A stretch of DNA of 13,354 nt, taken from positions 1 to 13,354 of the forward strand of contig JAZUIX010000208.1 of the NCBI GenBank assembly GCA_045642445.1, given 5' to 3'. The notes under the pieces were generated by a model, which had not been told where the DNA came from, searched no databases, and saw nothing but the letters and a program-made list of their open reading frames with translations. Of the stretch, positions 1 through 5,947 are shown one piece after another. Origin of the DNA: Colimorpha sp045642445. Lineage in GTDB: Bacteria > Bacteroidota > Bacteroidia > Bacteroidales > P3. Positions within the stretch are counted from its first letter, which is position 1; every line of letters starts with the position of its first letter. The position numbers and the translations under genes were made by a program.

Positions 1-141
1 AGTAACAAAAACAACCTCAATCAAGCCCCAAAATAGCCAAAATCGAACACGATAACCCTTCAAAATGCAACTGAAACCATCAAATATGATTCAAAAACCA
101 ACGTTTTCGTTAAGCCGAGAGCAGAGGGAAAGCTTGCTTTC
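1..141. repeat. Terminal direct repeat, left copy
   Basis: These 141 bases are identical to 13214-13354, the last 141 bases of the window. An exact end-to-end overlap is what an assembler emits for a closed loop, which would give a 13,213-bp circle. It could also be one of two long direct repeats flanking the segment on a chromosome. The copy contains only AT-rich non-coding DNA and the left part of the nested hairpin at 101-164; the overlap ends inside that hairpin's inner stem. I see no gene in it. Confidence 0.95.
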
Positions 142-164
142 CCTATGCCGAGGCGAGAAAACGT
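101..164 (+). repeat. Nested hairpin element, copy 1 (possible structured RNA or REP-like repeat)
   Basis: The outer arms ACGTTTTC (101-108) and GAAAACGT (157-164) pair perfectly. Inside them, GCCGAG (114-119) faces CGAGGC (149-154), forming G-C and C-G pairs around tandem G-A mismatches. Then follow a bulged A (120), GCA/TGC (121-123 with 146-148), a G-A mismatch (124/145), an A-T pair and a 7-bp stem GGGAAAG/CTTTCCC (126-132 with 137-143) closed by the loop CTTG. The same arrangement recurs at 12940-13022 with different outer arms. The mismatches are purine-purine only when the + strand folds. The minus strand has a run of five T shortly after the last outer arm (97 to 93). Function is unknown. 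Confidence 0.75.
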
Positions 165-167
165 CTG

Positions 168-182
168 TTGCGAAGATACGAA
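168..182 (-). promoter_or_regulatory. Possible divergent promoter (-7 element)
   Basis: Read on the minus strand this is TTCGTATCTTCGCAA. It differs at one base from the + strand promoter TTCGTATCTTTGCAA at 251-265, so the two form a 15-bp inverted repeat (14 of 15 matching). The -7 core is TATCTTCG against a consensus of TAnnTTTG. A start about 7 nt downstream would fall near 164, the edge of the nested hairpin. No -33 element is obvious, so this remains tentative. Confidence 0.3.
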
Positions 183-250
183 CTTATTTTTTCATCATCA
201 CACTATAAATATTCGCGGACATAAATATTATTCTAATAATTCAAAAAAAT

Positions 251-265
251 TTCGTATCTTTGCAA
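251..265 (+). promoter_or_regulatory. Bacteroidota-type -7 promoter element for the WG-repeat gene
   Basis: TTCGTATCTTTGCAA contains TATCTTTG (255-262), an exact match to the Bacteroidota primary sigma -7 consensus TAnnTTTG. It sits in AT-rich DNA about 45 bp before the start codon of the WG-repeat gene. Transcription would start near 268-270, giving a leader of roughly 40 nt. I could not identify a clear -33 TTTG element at the expected spacing. Confidence 0.65.
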
Positions 266-307
266 TTTGGAATAATTATAAAATACTAAATAAGAAAACT
301 ACCGTAT

Positions 308-1684
308 ATGAAGAGATTCTTCTTTTTACTTGCCTCAGTCTGCCTGCTGTCCTCCAGCGTTTTAGCACAAACACTGGCTTTCGACGACATCAGCATGAAG
401 TACGGATACAAGAACACTAACGGCACCTGGCAAATTGCTCCAAAATACCAGGTGGCCTTCGCTTTTCAGAAGAGCGACCGCAAATTTGCCGTGGTGAAAT
501 ACGATGGCCGCTGGGGCTGCATCGACGTTGCCGGCAACATGATTGTCCGCAACATCTTCCCCACCCAGGAGGAGGCCCAGGAGGCCGGCAACCAGTGGTA
601 TGCCGCCGAGGAACCCGGCAAGTGGATTTATCCCGCCCAGAACAACCACGACGGCCTGTGGGGCTTTGTGAACTACTACGGCGAGTGGAAGTTCGAGCCC
701 GTCTATCAGCGTGCCGGCCATTACTACGGCACCGACCCCATGAGTTTCGCCCCTGTGAAACAGGAGGGCCGCTGGGGCTGCATCGACGCCAAGGGCATCT
801 TGGTCATCAACAATGTCTTTGAATCGGAAGAGGACGCCATAGAGGCCGGCCAGCAGTGGATTGTGGGCCGCCACTACGACACGTGGCGCATGGTGGTAAC
901 CAACCCCAAGAACGAGAGCCGCTACGGCATCGTCAACTACCTCGGCCGCTGGGTCGTCCAGCCCGAATATCAGATGATCCGCCAGTTTGCCGGCGAGCAC
1001 AACTATGTCTACACCCAAGCCAAAATTCGCAACCGCTGGGGCAACATTGACCGCAACGGCCGCGTAGTGAGCGACTTCATCTTCTCCAAAGAGTCCGACT
1101 GTGTGTATGCTCTGTCGCAAATAGAGCATGGCCGCCCCCTCGACGAATGGCGTCTGCCCGAGATGCGCACCGACACCAACCTCTGGGGTTGGGTGAAACC
1201 TAACGGCGAATGGGCCATACAGCCGATATACCTCGAGGTGTCCAACTTCCCCAACGACACGGGTCTTTTCGCCACGGCCAAGTGCGACAACGGCTTCTGG
1301 GCCAGCATCGACGCCGATGGCCGCCTGCTCTCCAAGCCTGTGTTCATCCTCTCCAGCGAAGCCGCCAAGGCCGGCAAGGAGTGGGACGACAACCAGAAGG
1401 GCATCGAGGAGGCCGAACTGGGCCATTGGCTGCACCCCATACAGGATGTGAACACCGGCCACTGGGGATATGTGGATTTTGAAGGCAACTGGGTCATCCT
1501 GCCCCGCCTCGAGGACGCCAAGCCTTTCATCAACACCTGGAACAACCGCGTGGCTCCCGCCAAACAGGAAGGCCGCTGGGGCTGCATCGACCACACCGGC
1601 CAGTTTGTGGTAAAACCCATCTACAACAACTCCGCCGACGCCTACGTGGCAGCTCGCAGCTGGGGAGCAAAGAAGAAATTCTAA
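308..1684 (+). CDS. Secreted WG-repeat protein
   Basis: A 458-residue protein with an N-terminal signal peptide (Lys-Arg, then a hydrophobic stretch, with cleavage likely near Ala20-Gln21), so it should be exported to the periplasm or outer surface. The remainder is almost entirely WG repeats (WG_beta_rep family). I count ten, alternating between a 'wGfVNyyGeW...P.Y' type and a 'RWGcID..G' type, that is five pairs. Linkers after four of the pairs contain a degenerate segment (such as EEAQEAGNQW, EDAIEAGQQW). The phrase RWGCID occurs three times and is also nearly identical in DNA, which suggests internal duplication. The ATG at 308 is preceded by a good -7 box. WG-repeat proteins are thought to be beta-rich binding modules, but no biochemical role can be given. 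A heptamer array begins 5 bp after the stop. Confidence 0.9.
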   Translation: MKRFFFLLASVCLLSSSVLAQTLAFDDISMKYGYKNTNGTWQIAPKYQVAFAFQKSDRKFAVVKYDGRWGCIDVAGNMIVRNIFPTQEEAQEAGNQWYAAEEPGKWIYPAQNNHDGLWGFVNYYGEWKFEPVYQRAGHYYGTDPMSFAPVKQEGRWGCIDAKGILVINNVFESEEDAIEAGQQWIVGRHYDTWRMVVTNPKNESRYGIVNYLGRWVVQPEYQMIRQFAGEHNYVYTQAKIRNRWGNIDRNGRVVSDFIFSKESDCVYALSQIEHGRPLDEWRLPEMRTDTNLWGWVKPNGEWAIQPIYLEVSNFPNDTGLFATAKCDNGFWASIDADGRLLSKPVFILSSEAAKAGKEWDDNQKGIEEAELGHWLHPIQDVNTGHWGYVDFEGNWVILPRLEDAKPFINTWNNRVAPAKQEGRWGCIDHTGQFVVKPIYNNSADAYVAARSWGAKKKF

Positions 1685-1689
1685 TAAAA

Positions 1690-1780
1690 ATTGAAAATTG
1701 AGAATTGAGAATTGAAAATTATTGCTGCCGCACCATTCTCAATTCTCAATTCTCAATTCTCAATTTTCAATTCTCAATTC
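1690..1780. repeat. Inverted heptamer array A (ATTGARA / ATTCTCA)
   Basis: Four tandem 7-mers ATTGA(A/G)A run from 1690 to 1717. After a spacer of about 17 bases including GCTGCCGCACC there are six tandem 7-mers ATT(C/T)TCA from 1735 to 1776, the reverse complement of the first type. The arms can form a long cruciform or an RNA hairpin. The array begins just after the stop of the WG-repeat gene and ends 9 bp before the likely pyrC start. It has the same 7-bp period and layout as 5804-5896 but a different repeat sequence. It could act as a terminator, a recombination substrate or a mobile palindrome; the sequence alone does not decide. Confidence 0.85.
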
Positions 1781-1788
1781 AACAAAGT

Positions 1789-3132
1789 TTGGACTATATT
1801 ATTAAGAACGGCATTATCGTCAACGAAGGATCGCTGCAAAAAGCAGACCTCTATATCCATGAGGGACGCTTTGTAGCCGATGCGTCACGCCTCCGCAAGC
1901 CGCAGATTTTCGATGCTGAGGGGTGCTACGTCATGCCCGGGGTCATCGACACCCATGTCCACTTCCGCGACCCTGGTTTTGCCGACAAAGCCGATTTCGC
2001 CACCGAAAGCCGTGCCGCTTTGGCAGGAGGCGTGACCTCGGTAATCGACATGCCCAATACCAATCCGCAGACCACCACGTTGGAGACTTTGAAGGAAAAG
2101 GCATGCATAGCCGCTGAAAAAAGTGCGGTAAACTATGGCTTTATGATCGGTGCCACCAACACCAACATCGACCAGCTGCTCGCCATTTCCCCTGAACGCT
2201 ATGCCGCCATCAAACTGTTCCTCGGCAGCAGCACCGGCAACATGCTGGTCAACAACCAGGAAGCCCTCGACCACCTTTTCCGCGACAGCCGCAAACTCAT
2301 CGTGGCACACTGCGAAGACGAGGGCATCATACAGGCCAATCTGCGCAACTTCAAACTCGAATTTGCGGGCAAAGAGGGCGAAACAGCCGCCCTGCACCCC
2401 AAGATTCGCAACACCGAAGCCTGCTTTGTGAGCACCTACAAGGCCATCGAGCGCGCCCGCAAATACGGCACCCGCCTCCATATCGCCCACATCAGCACCG
2501 CCACGGAGCTGTCGTTGCTCAGCAACCTCCCCCTCGACCAGAAGAACGTCACCGCCGAGGTGACACCCAACCACCTGTGGTTCGACGACCGTGACTACGA
2601 ACGCCTCGGCAACCTCATCAAGTGCAACCCCGCCATCAAGAGCAACGACGACAGGCTGGCCCTGTGGAGCGGCCTCTTTGACGGACTTATCGACACCATT
2701 GGCACCGACCATGCCCCCCACACCTTGGAGAGCAAACAGCAGCGCTATTTCGACGCACCAGGAGGCATCCCCTCCATACAGCACTCGCTGCAGATGATGC
2801 TCGAAGGATTCTTCAACCCCGCCACCACACAACGCAACGACCACGAGGAGGTGGTCAACGAATGGTTCCCCCTCATCGTAACCAAGATGTGCCACAACCC
2901 CGCCACCCTCTTCGGCATTATGCGCCGCGGATTCATCCGCCCCGATTATTTTGCCGACCTCGTAGTAGTGGAGCCTGGCGAAACAAAAGTAGAGCATAAT
3001 AATATAATGTATAAATGCGGTTGGTCGCCCCTCGAAGGACAAACCTTCCACACCCGTATCCGTCAGGTGTTCCTCAACGGTATGCCCGCCAGCCAAAGCA
3101 CCCCCGCACCACTTTTATTCACGAACAAATAA
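1789..3132 (+). CDS. pyrC: Dihydroorotase (class I, PyrC)
   Basis: Catalyses the reversible cyclisation of N-carbamoyl-aspartate to dihydroorotate, the third step of de novo pyrimidine synthesis, in the cytoplasm. With the TTG start at 1789 it has 447 residues, normal for the family. Visible amidohydrolase metal ligands are the HVH motif (His56, His58) in DTHVHFRDPG, Lys142 in AIKLFLGSSTGNML (the expected carbamylated lysine), His174 in VAHCEDEG, His234 in HIAHIS and Asp307 in GTDHAPH. A C-terminal APGGIPSIQ segment also fits dihydroorotases. The frame stays open upstream to a TTG at 1705, but that stretch merely translates heptamer array A, so I start after it, where homology-like sequence (DYIIKNGIIVNEG) begins. 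There is no in-frame ATG nearby. The PepSY-like gene follows after 9 bp. Confidence 0.93.
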   Translation: MDYIIKNGIIVNEGSLQKADLYIHEGRFVADASRLRKPQIFDAEGCYVMPGVIDTHVHFRDPGFADKADFATESRAALAGGVTSVIDMPNTNPQTTTLETLKEKACIAAEKSAVNYGFMIGATNTNIDQLLAISPERYAAIKLFLGSSTGNMLVNNQEALDHLFRDSRKLIVAHCEDEGIIQANLRNFKLEFAGKEGETAALHPKIRNTEACFVSTYKAIERARKYGTRLHIAHISTATELSLLSNLPLDQKNVTAEVTPNHLWFDDRDYERLGNLIKCNPAIKSNDDRLALWSGLFDGLIDTIGTDHAPHTLESKQQRYFDAPGGIPSIQHSLQMMLEGFFNPATTQRNDHEEVVNEWFPLIVTKMCHNPATLFGIMRRGFIRPDYFADLVVVEPGETKVEHNNIMYKCGWSPLEGQTFHTRIRQVFLNGMPASQSTPAPLLFTNK

Positions 3133-3141
3133 ACAAATACT

Positions 3142-3570
3142 ATGATGAAAAAATTCATTCTCACCCTTCTGTCCGTAATCCTTATTGCAGGAGCCGCCAA
3201 TGCAACAGGCCGCAAAAAAGCCATCGACCCCGACAATCTGCCCAAGGCCGCCATACAACTCATCCAGAAGCACTGGCCTTCGTGCGACATAGAAAGTGCC
3301 TGGATTGACGGCAAAGAATACGAGGCCCTCCTCACCGACGGCACCCTCATCGAGTTCGACAACAAAGGCACTTGGAAAGAGATGAAGTGCATGGACGGAC
3401 TTCCCGTGACCTTAGTGCCGGTGTATATCACCCGCTATGTGGTCAACCGTTACCCCAAGATGCTCATCATCGACTGCGAGAAGATGAAAGGCGGCTACGA
3501 AGTGCAGCTCACCAACGGTCTTGAAATTCAGTTCGACCTCAGAGGCAACGTGACCCACGTCGACGATTAG
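3142..3570 (+). CDS. PepSY-like periplasmic protein (BLIP-like fold family)
   Basis: A 142-residue exported protein. A signal peptide with two Lys, a hydrophobic core and an Ala-Asn-Ala site predicts cleavage near residue 21. The mature part has two similar halves, each an 'LP..........i...yP......' helix followed by a beta-hairpin ending in 'Y.v.L.nG..i.FD..G'; compare EYEALLTDGTLIEFDNKGTW with GYEVQLTNGLEIQFDLRGNV. This is the pattern of the PepSY-like, putative beta-lactamase-inhibitor-like proteins common in Bacteroidota (PF11396-type). Their function is unknown; a binding or inhibitory role in the periplasm is inferred from the fold. It starts 9 bp after pyrC and is probably co-transcribed with it. 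ATG 3142 is followed by a second ATG at 3145, so the start is uncertain by one codon. Confidence 0.85.
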   Translation: MMKKFILTLLSVILIAGAANATGRKKAIDPDNLPKAAIQLIQKHWPSCDIESAWIDGKEYEALLTDGTLIEFDNKGTWKEMKCMDGLPVTLVPVYITRYVVNRYPKMLIIDCEKMKGGYEVQLTNGLEIQFDLRGNVTHVDD

Positions 3571-3609
3571 TCCTCTCCCCTCTTCCTGCCTTACAAGGTT
3601 TTCGGTGTG

Positions 3610-3939
3610 ATGCGTATTTTGGGACCCATATTCATACATACCAAACATTTCCCTCCCGAGCCATACAACGCCATCACCCTGTGGCCGTTTGTGTTCTACA
3701 AAAACATGAACCGCACCACACGCACACACGAAAGTATCCATTGGTATCAGCAACTCGCCCTGTTGTGGATACCATTTTATCTATTTTACTTTATCTTTTA
3801 CCTCGTCGGGATTATCCGTTACCGCAACCGCGACAAAGCCTATTTCTCCATTCCCTTTGAACGTGCCGCCTACAAAGACGAACATTCCGAGAACCTCACA
3901 TTCTGGAGAAAAGCCTTTGGTTGGATGAGAAAGAATTGA
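3610..3939 (+). CDS. Small membrane protein with HExxH motif (putative metallopeptidase-like)
   Basis: A 109-residue protein. After a Pro- and aromatic-rich N-terminus (NAITLWPFVF) comes HESIHWYQQ, an HExxHxxQQ motif at residues 40-48. A single hydrophobic, aromatic-rich membrane segment follows (about 49-69), then a basic stretch (RYRNRDKAY) and FERAAYKDE with Glu84. HExxH followed by a downstream ExxAY is the ligand layout of gluzincin-type zinc sites, and HExxHxxQ also occurs in DUF4157-like domains. Similar short proteins occur in Bacteroidota as conserved hypotheticals, to my recollection. It is much shorter than any standard metalloprotease, so catalysis is unproven. It starts 39 bp after the PepSY-like gene; ATG 3610 is preferred over GTG 3607. 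Confidence 0.8.
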   Translation: MRILGPIFIHTKHFPPEPYNAITLWPFVFYKNMNRTTRTHESIHWYQQLALLWIPFYLFYFIFYLVGIIRYRNRDKAYFSIPFERAAYKDEHSENLTFWRKAFGWMRKN

Positions 3940-3959
3940 TAATATGCACTTTACGCATT

Positions 3960-3998
3960 TGTAACAAAAGTGTAACCACAATGTAACTAAAGTGTAAC
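3960..3998 (+). promoter_or_regulatory. Pho-box-like operator, four TGTAAC repeats at 11-bp spacing
   Basis: TGTAAC occurs at 3960, 3971, 3982 and 3993, each exactly 11 bp apart, separated by A-rich 5-mers (AAAAG, CACAA, TAAAG). Direct 6-7 bp repeats at 11-bp spacing are the known layout of PhoB/PhoP response-regulator sites; the Bacillus PhoP half-site TTAACA resembles the reverse complement GTTACA. The last repeat ends 21 bp before the -7 element at 4020, so it covers the -33 position, as expected for activation. The downstream gene is a phosphate transporter, which supports phosphate-starvation control. Confidence 0.8.
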
Positions 3999-4019
3999 CA
4001 ACGAACAGATTTTTGTCAG

Positions 4020-4027
4020 TACTTTTG
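4020..4027 (+). promoter_or_regulatory. -7 promoter element of the Na+/phosphate cotransporter gene
   Basis: TACTTTTG matches the Bacteroidota consensus TAnnTTTG. There is no -33 TTTG at normal spacing; the fourth TGTAAC repeat occupies that place. Transcription should begin around 4031-4035, only a few bases before the small upstream ORF at 4039. Confidence 0.65.
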
Positions 4028-4038
4028 CATTTGAAACA

Positions 4039-4077
4039 ATGGATAACCACAATCAAAACAAAATACTGAAACAATGA
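4039..4077 (+). CDS. Possible 12-codon upstream leader ORF
   Basis: ATG at 4039 opens a 12-codon frame (MDNHNQNKILKQ) whose TGA stop (4075-4077) overlaps the ATG of the transporter gene (4074-4076) as ATGA. With the predicted transcription start near 4031-4035, its leader would be only about 4-8 nt. It could couple translation of the transporter to a leader peptide. It is very short and rich in Asn and Gln, which AT-rich leader DNA produces easily, so chance is a real alternative. Confidence 0.3.
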   Translation: MDNHNQNKILKQ

Positions 4078-5807
4078 ACATTATCGATTTCTTTATCATT
4101 CTTTTGAACTTTGCAGGAGCACTGGCAGTGTTTCTGTTTGGTATGAAACTGATGAGCGAGGGCCTCCAAAAAATAGCTGGAAGCAAGATGCGCTCCATTA
4201 TGGGCAAAGTTACCGACGGCCCCGTGAAAGGCATACTCACAGGTGCGGCAGTAACCGCCGTCATCCAGTCCTCCTCGGCCACCACAGTCATGGTGGTCTC
4301 GTTTGTCAACGCAGGCCTTCTTTCCCTGGCGGGAGCCGTGGCCGTCATCATGGGCGCCAACATCGGCACCACGGTGACAGCATGGATCATCACCCTCTTC
4401 GGCCTTGGAGAGAGCGGCAGTGCTTTCAGCCTGCCCATGTTGTTGGGAGCCATCTCGCTGTTGTTCATGTTCTCCAAGAAGAACAAAATGAAATCCATCG
4501 GAGAGTTCGTCATCGGACTCGCTTTGTTGCTCGTGGGTATGGATTTTCTGCAACATGCCATGCCCAACCTCGAAGAGTATCCGCAACTCCTTGCCGCTGT
4601 GGGCAACCTGCCCGATGCTGGATTTTGGTCCATACTCCTTTTCGTAGTCATCGGTGCGCTGCTCACATGTTTGGTGCAATCCTCCTCGGCCATGATGGCC
4701 ATCACTTTGGTCATGTGCTACAACGGATGGATAGGCCTTGATGTGGCCATAGCATTGGTCATGGGTCAGAACATCGGCACCACCATCACCGCCAACATTG
4801 CCGCCATGGTGGCCAACACCAACGGCAAAAAGGCCGCCCGAGCCCACTTGGTGTTCAATGTGGTAGGCGTCATATTCACCTTATGCGTCTTCCACCCCTT
4901 AATGAACCTCATTGCCAACATGACCAACGGCCTCTTCGGCTTTGACCCCAACCTCCCTGTCGGTGCCGAAGGCTATAGCCCCGAAGCCATCCCCATGGCC
5001 CTCTCCATTTTCCACACCTTCTTCAATGTTGTCAACACCCTCATCCTGGCTTGGTTCATTCCTGTCATTCTGAAAATTGTTGACTGGATGGTGCCCGTCA
5101 AAGCCAACGAGGACGAGGAAGAGTTCCGCCTACGCTATATCAGCGGACATTGGATGAACACCGCCGAGCTGAACATGGAGGCCGCCAAGAAGGAGATAGA
5201 AGATTTCTCGAAACGGGTGCTCCGAATGTATACATTCCTTCCCTCTTTACGCACCGCCAAAGACGATGAAGAGTTTGACAAAACCGTCGAGCGGATAGAG
5301 AAATACGAAGAAATCACCGACCGCATGGAGATGGAGATTTCGCAATTCCTCACCAGGATTTCCGAGGGCGACCTCTCACAAGAGGGTTCCCAGCGAATCA
5401 GTGCCATGCTTCGCATTGTCGACAACCTTGAAAGTATCGGCGACACTGTCTACCAGATAGCCATGACCCGTAAGAACAAGCGTGAAACCGCCGTGCATTT
5501 CGACCAACACCTCAACGACAACCTCGAACACATCTCCACCCTCGTGCAGAAGTCGCTCGATGTGATGGACACCAACCTCTGCGGTGACTATGACCATATC
5601 GACCTCACCGCAGCCAACGAGGCCGAAGGATCTATCAACCACTATCGTGACCAGCTCCGTATCGAGCACCTCGACGCCCTCAAGAACGGCACCTACGGCT
5701 TCGGTGTGGGCAATGCCTACAGTAGCCTCTATGCCCTTTACGAAAAACTCGGCGACTACGTCATCAACGTCAGCGAAGCCATCGGCAAGAAATTCGTGGA
5801 AGAGTGA
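4074..5807 (+). CDS. Na+/phosphate cotransporter with C-terminal PhoU-like domain
   Basis: A 577-residue inner-membrane protein of the Na/Pi cotransporter (NptA/YjbB, SLC34-like) family, importing or exporting phosphate coupled to sodium. It has the family's inverted repeat of two Q-S-S-S motifs: QSSSATT at residues 65-71 and QSSSAMM starting at Gln202. Each is followed by a G(A/Q)NIGTT(V/I)TA loop. Hydrophobic segments fill roughly residues 1-335. An acidic linker (KANEDEEEF) leads to a helical, charged C-terminal domain (about 345-577) with the pattern of PhoU helical bundles, probably cytosolic and regulatory. A Pho-box-like array and a -7 element lie immediately upstream, so phosphate-starvation induction is likely. 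The stop codon lies within the first heptamer of array B. Confidence 0.92.
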   Translation: MNIIDFFIILLNFAGALAVFLFGMKLMSEGLQKIAGSKMRSIMGKVTDGPVKGILTGAAVTAVIQSSSATTVMVVSFVNAGLLSLAGAVAVIMGANIGTTVTAWIITLFGLGESGSAFSLPMLLGAISLLFMFSKKNKMKSIGEFVIGLALLLVGMDFLQHAMPNLEEYPQLLAAVGNLPDAGFWSILLFVVIGALLTCLVQSSSAMMAITLVMCYNGWIGLDVAIALVMGQNIGTTITANIAAMVANTNGKKAARAHLVFNVVGVIFTLCVFHPLMNLIANMTNGLFGFDPNLPVGAEGYSPEAIPMALSIFHTFFNVVNTLILAWFIPVILKIVDWMVPVKANEDEEEFRLRYISGHWMNTAELNMEAAKKEIEDFSKRVLRMYTFLPSLRTAKDDEEFDKTVERIEKYEEITDRMEMEISQFLTRISEGDLSQEGSQRISAMLRIVDNLESIGDTVYQIAMTRKNKRETAVHFDQHLNDNLEHISTLVQKSLDVMDTNLCGDYDHIDLTAANEAEGSINHYRDQLRIEHLDALKNGTYGFGVGNAYSSLYALYEKLGDYVINVSEAIGKKFVEE

Positions 5808-5896
5808 CTTGTGATTAGTGACTTGTGATTAGTGACTTGTGACTTGTGATTAGGTGGCACTGCCCTCCCAGTCACAAATCACAAGTCACTATTCAC
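5804..5896. repeat. Inverted heptamer array B (GTGAYTW / reverse complement)
   Basis: Seven tandem 7-mers, GTGACTT or GTGATTA, run without interruption from 5804 to 5852. After a GC-rich spacer (5853-5868, GGTGGCACTGCCCTCC) come four 7-mers of the reverse-complement type (about 5869-5896: AGTCAC, AAATCAC, AAGTCAC, TATTCAC). The stretch 5817-5836 can pair with 5871-5890 at 19 of 20 positions. The first unit supplies the stop codon of the transporter gene. The period and layout match array A, but the unit sequence is different. Confidence 0.85.
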
Positions 5897-5909
5897 ATCT
5901 CATATTTTT

Positions 5910-5931
5910 TTCGTATTTTTGTAAATACGAA
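5910..5931 (+). promoter_or_regulatory. Promoter of the T9SS FnIII gene, overlapped by a perfect palindrome
   Basis: TATTTTTG (5914-5921) matches the -7 consensus TAnnTTTG, 27 bp before the ATG at 5948. It lies inside a perfect inverted repeat: arm TTCGTATTT (5910-5918), loop TTGT, arm AAATACGAA (5923-5931). The left arm resembles the TTCGTAT start of the promoter at 251-265. The palindrome could be a repressor operator or a hairpin at the 5' end of the transcript. Confidence 0.6.
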
Positions 5932-5947
5932 TTTAATATATAGTGCT

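Noticed and set aside
145..420. 91-codon open frame on the + strand before the WG-repeat gene
   Set aside because: It starts inside the nested hairpin, runs through the promoter and overlaps the real gene in another frame. Its composition looks like translated non-coding DNA.
362..1594. 410-codon open frame on the minus strand inside the WG-repeat gene
   Set aside because: The translation repeats only because the WG repeats beneath it do. There is no signal, motif or promoter for it.
1690..1780. Possible CRISPR array
   Set aside because: The repeats are 7 bp with no spacers between them and half are inverted, which is not a CRISPR layout. No cas gene is present.
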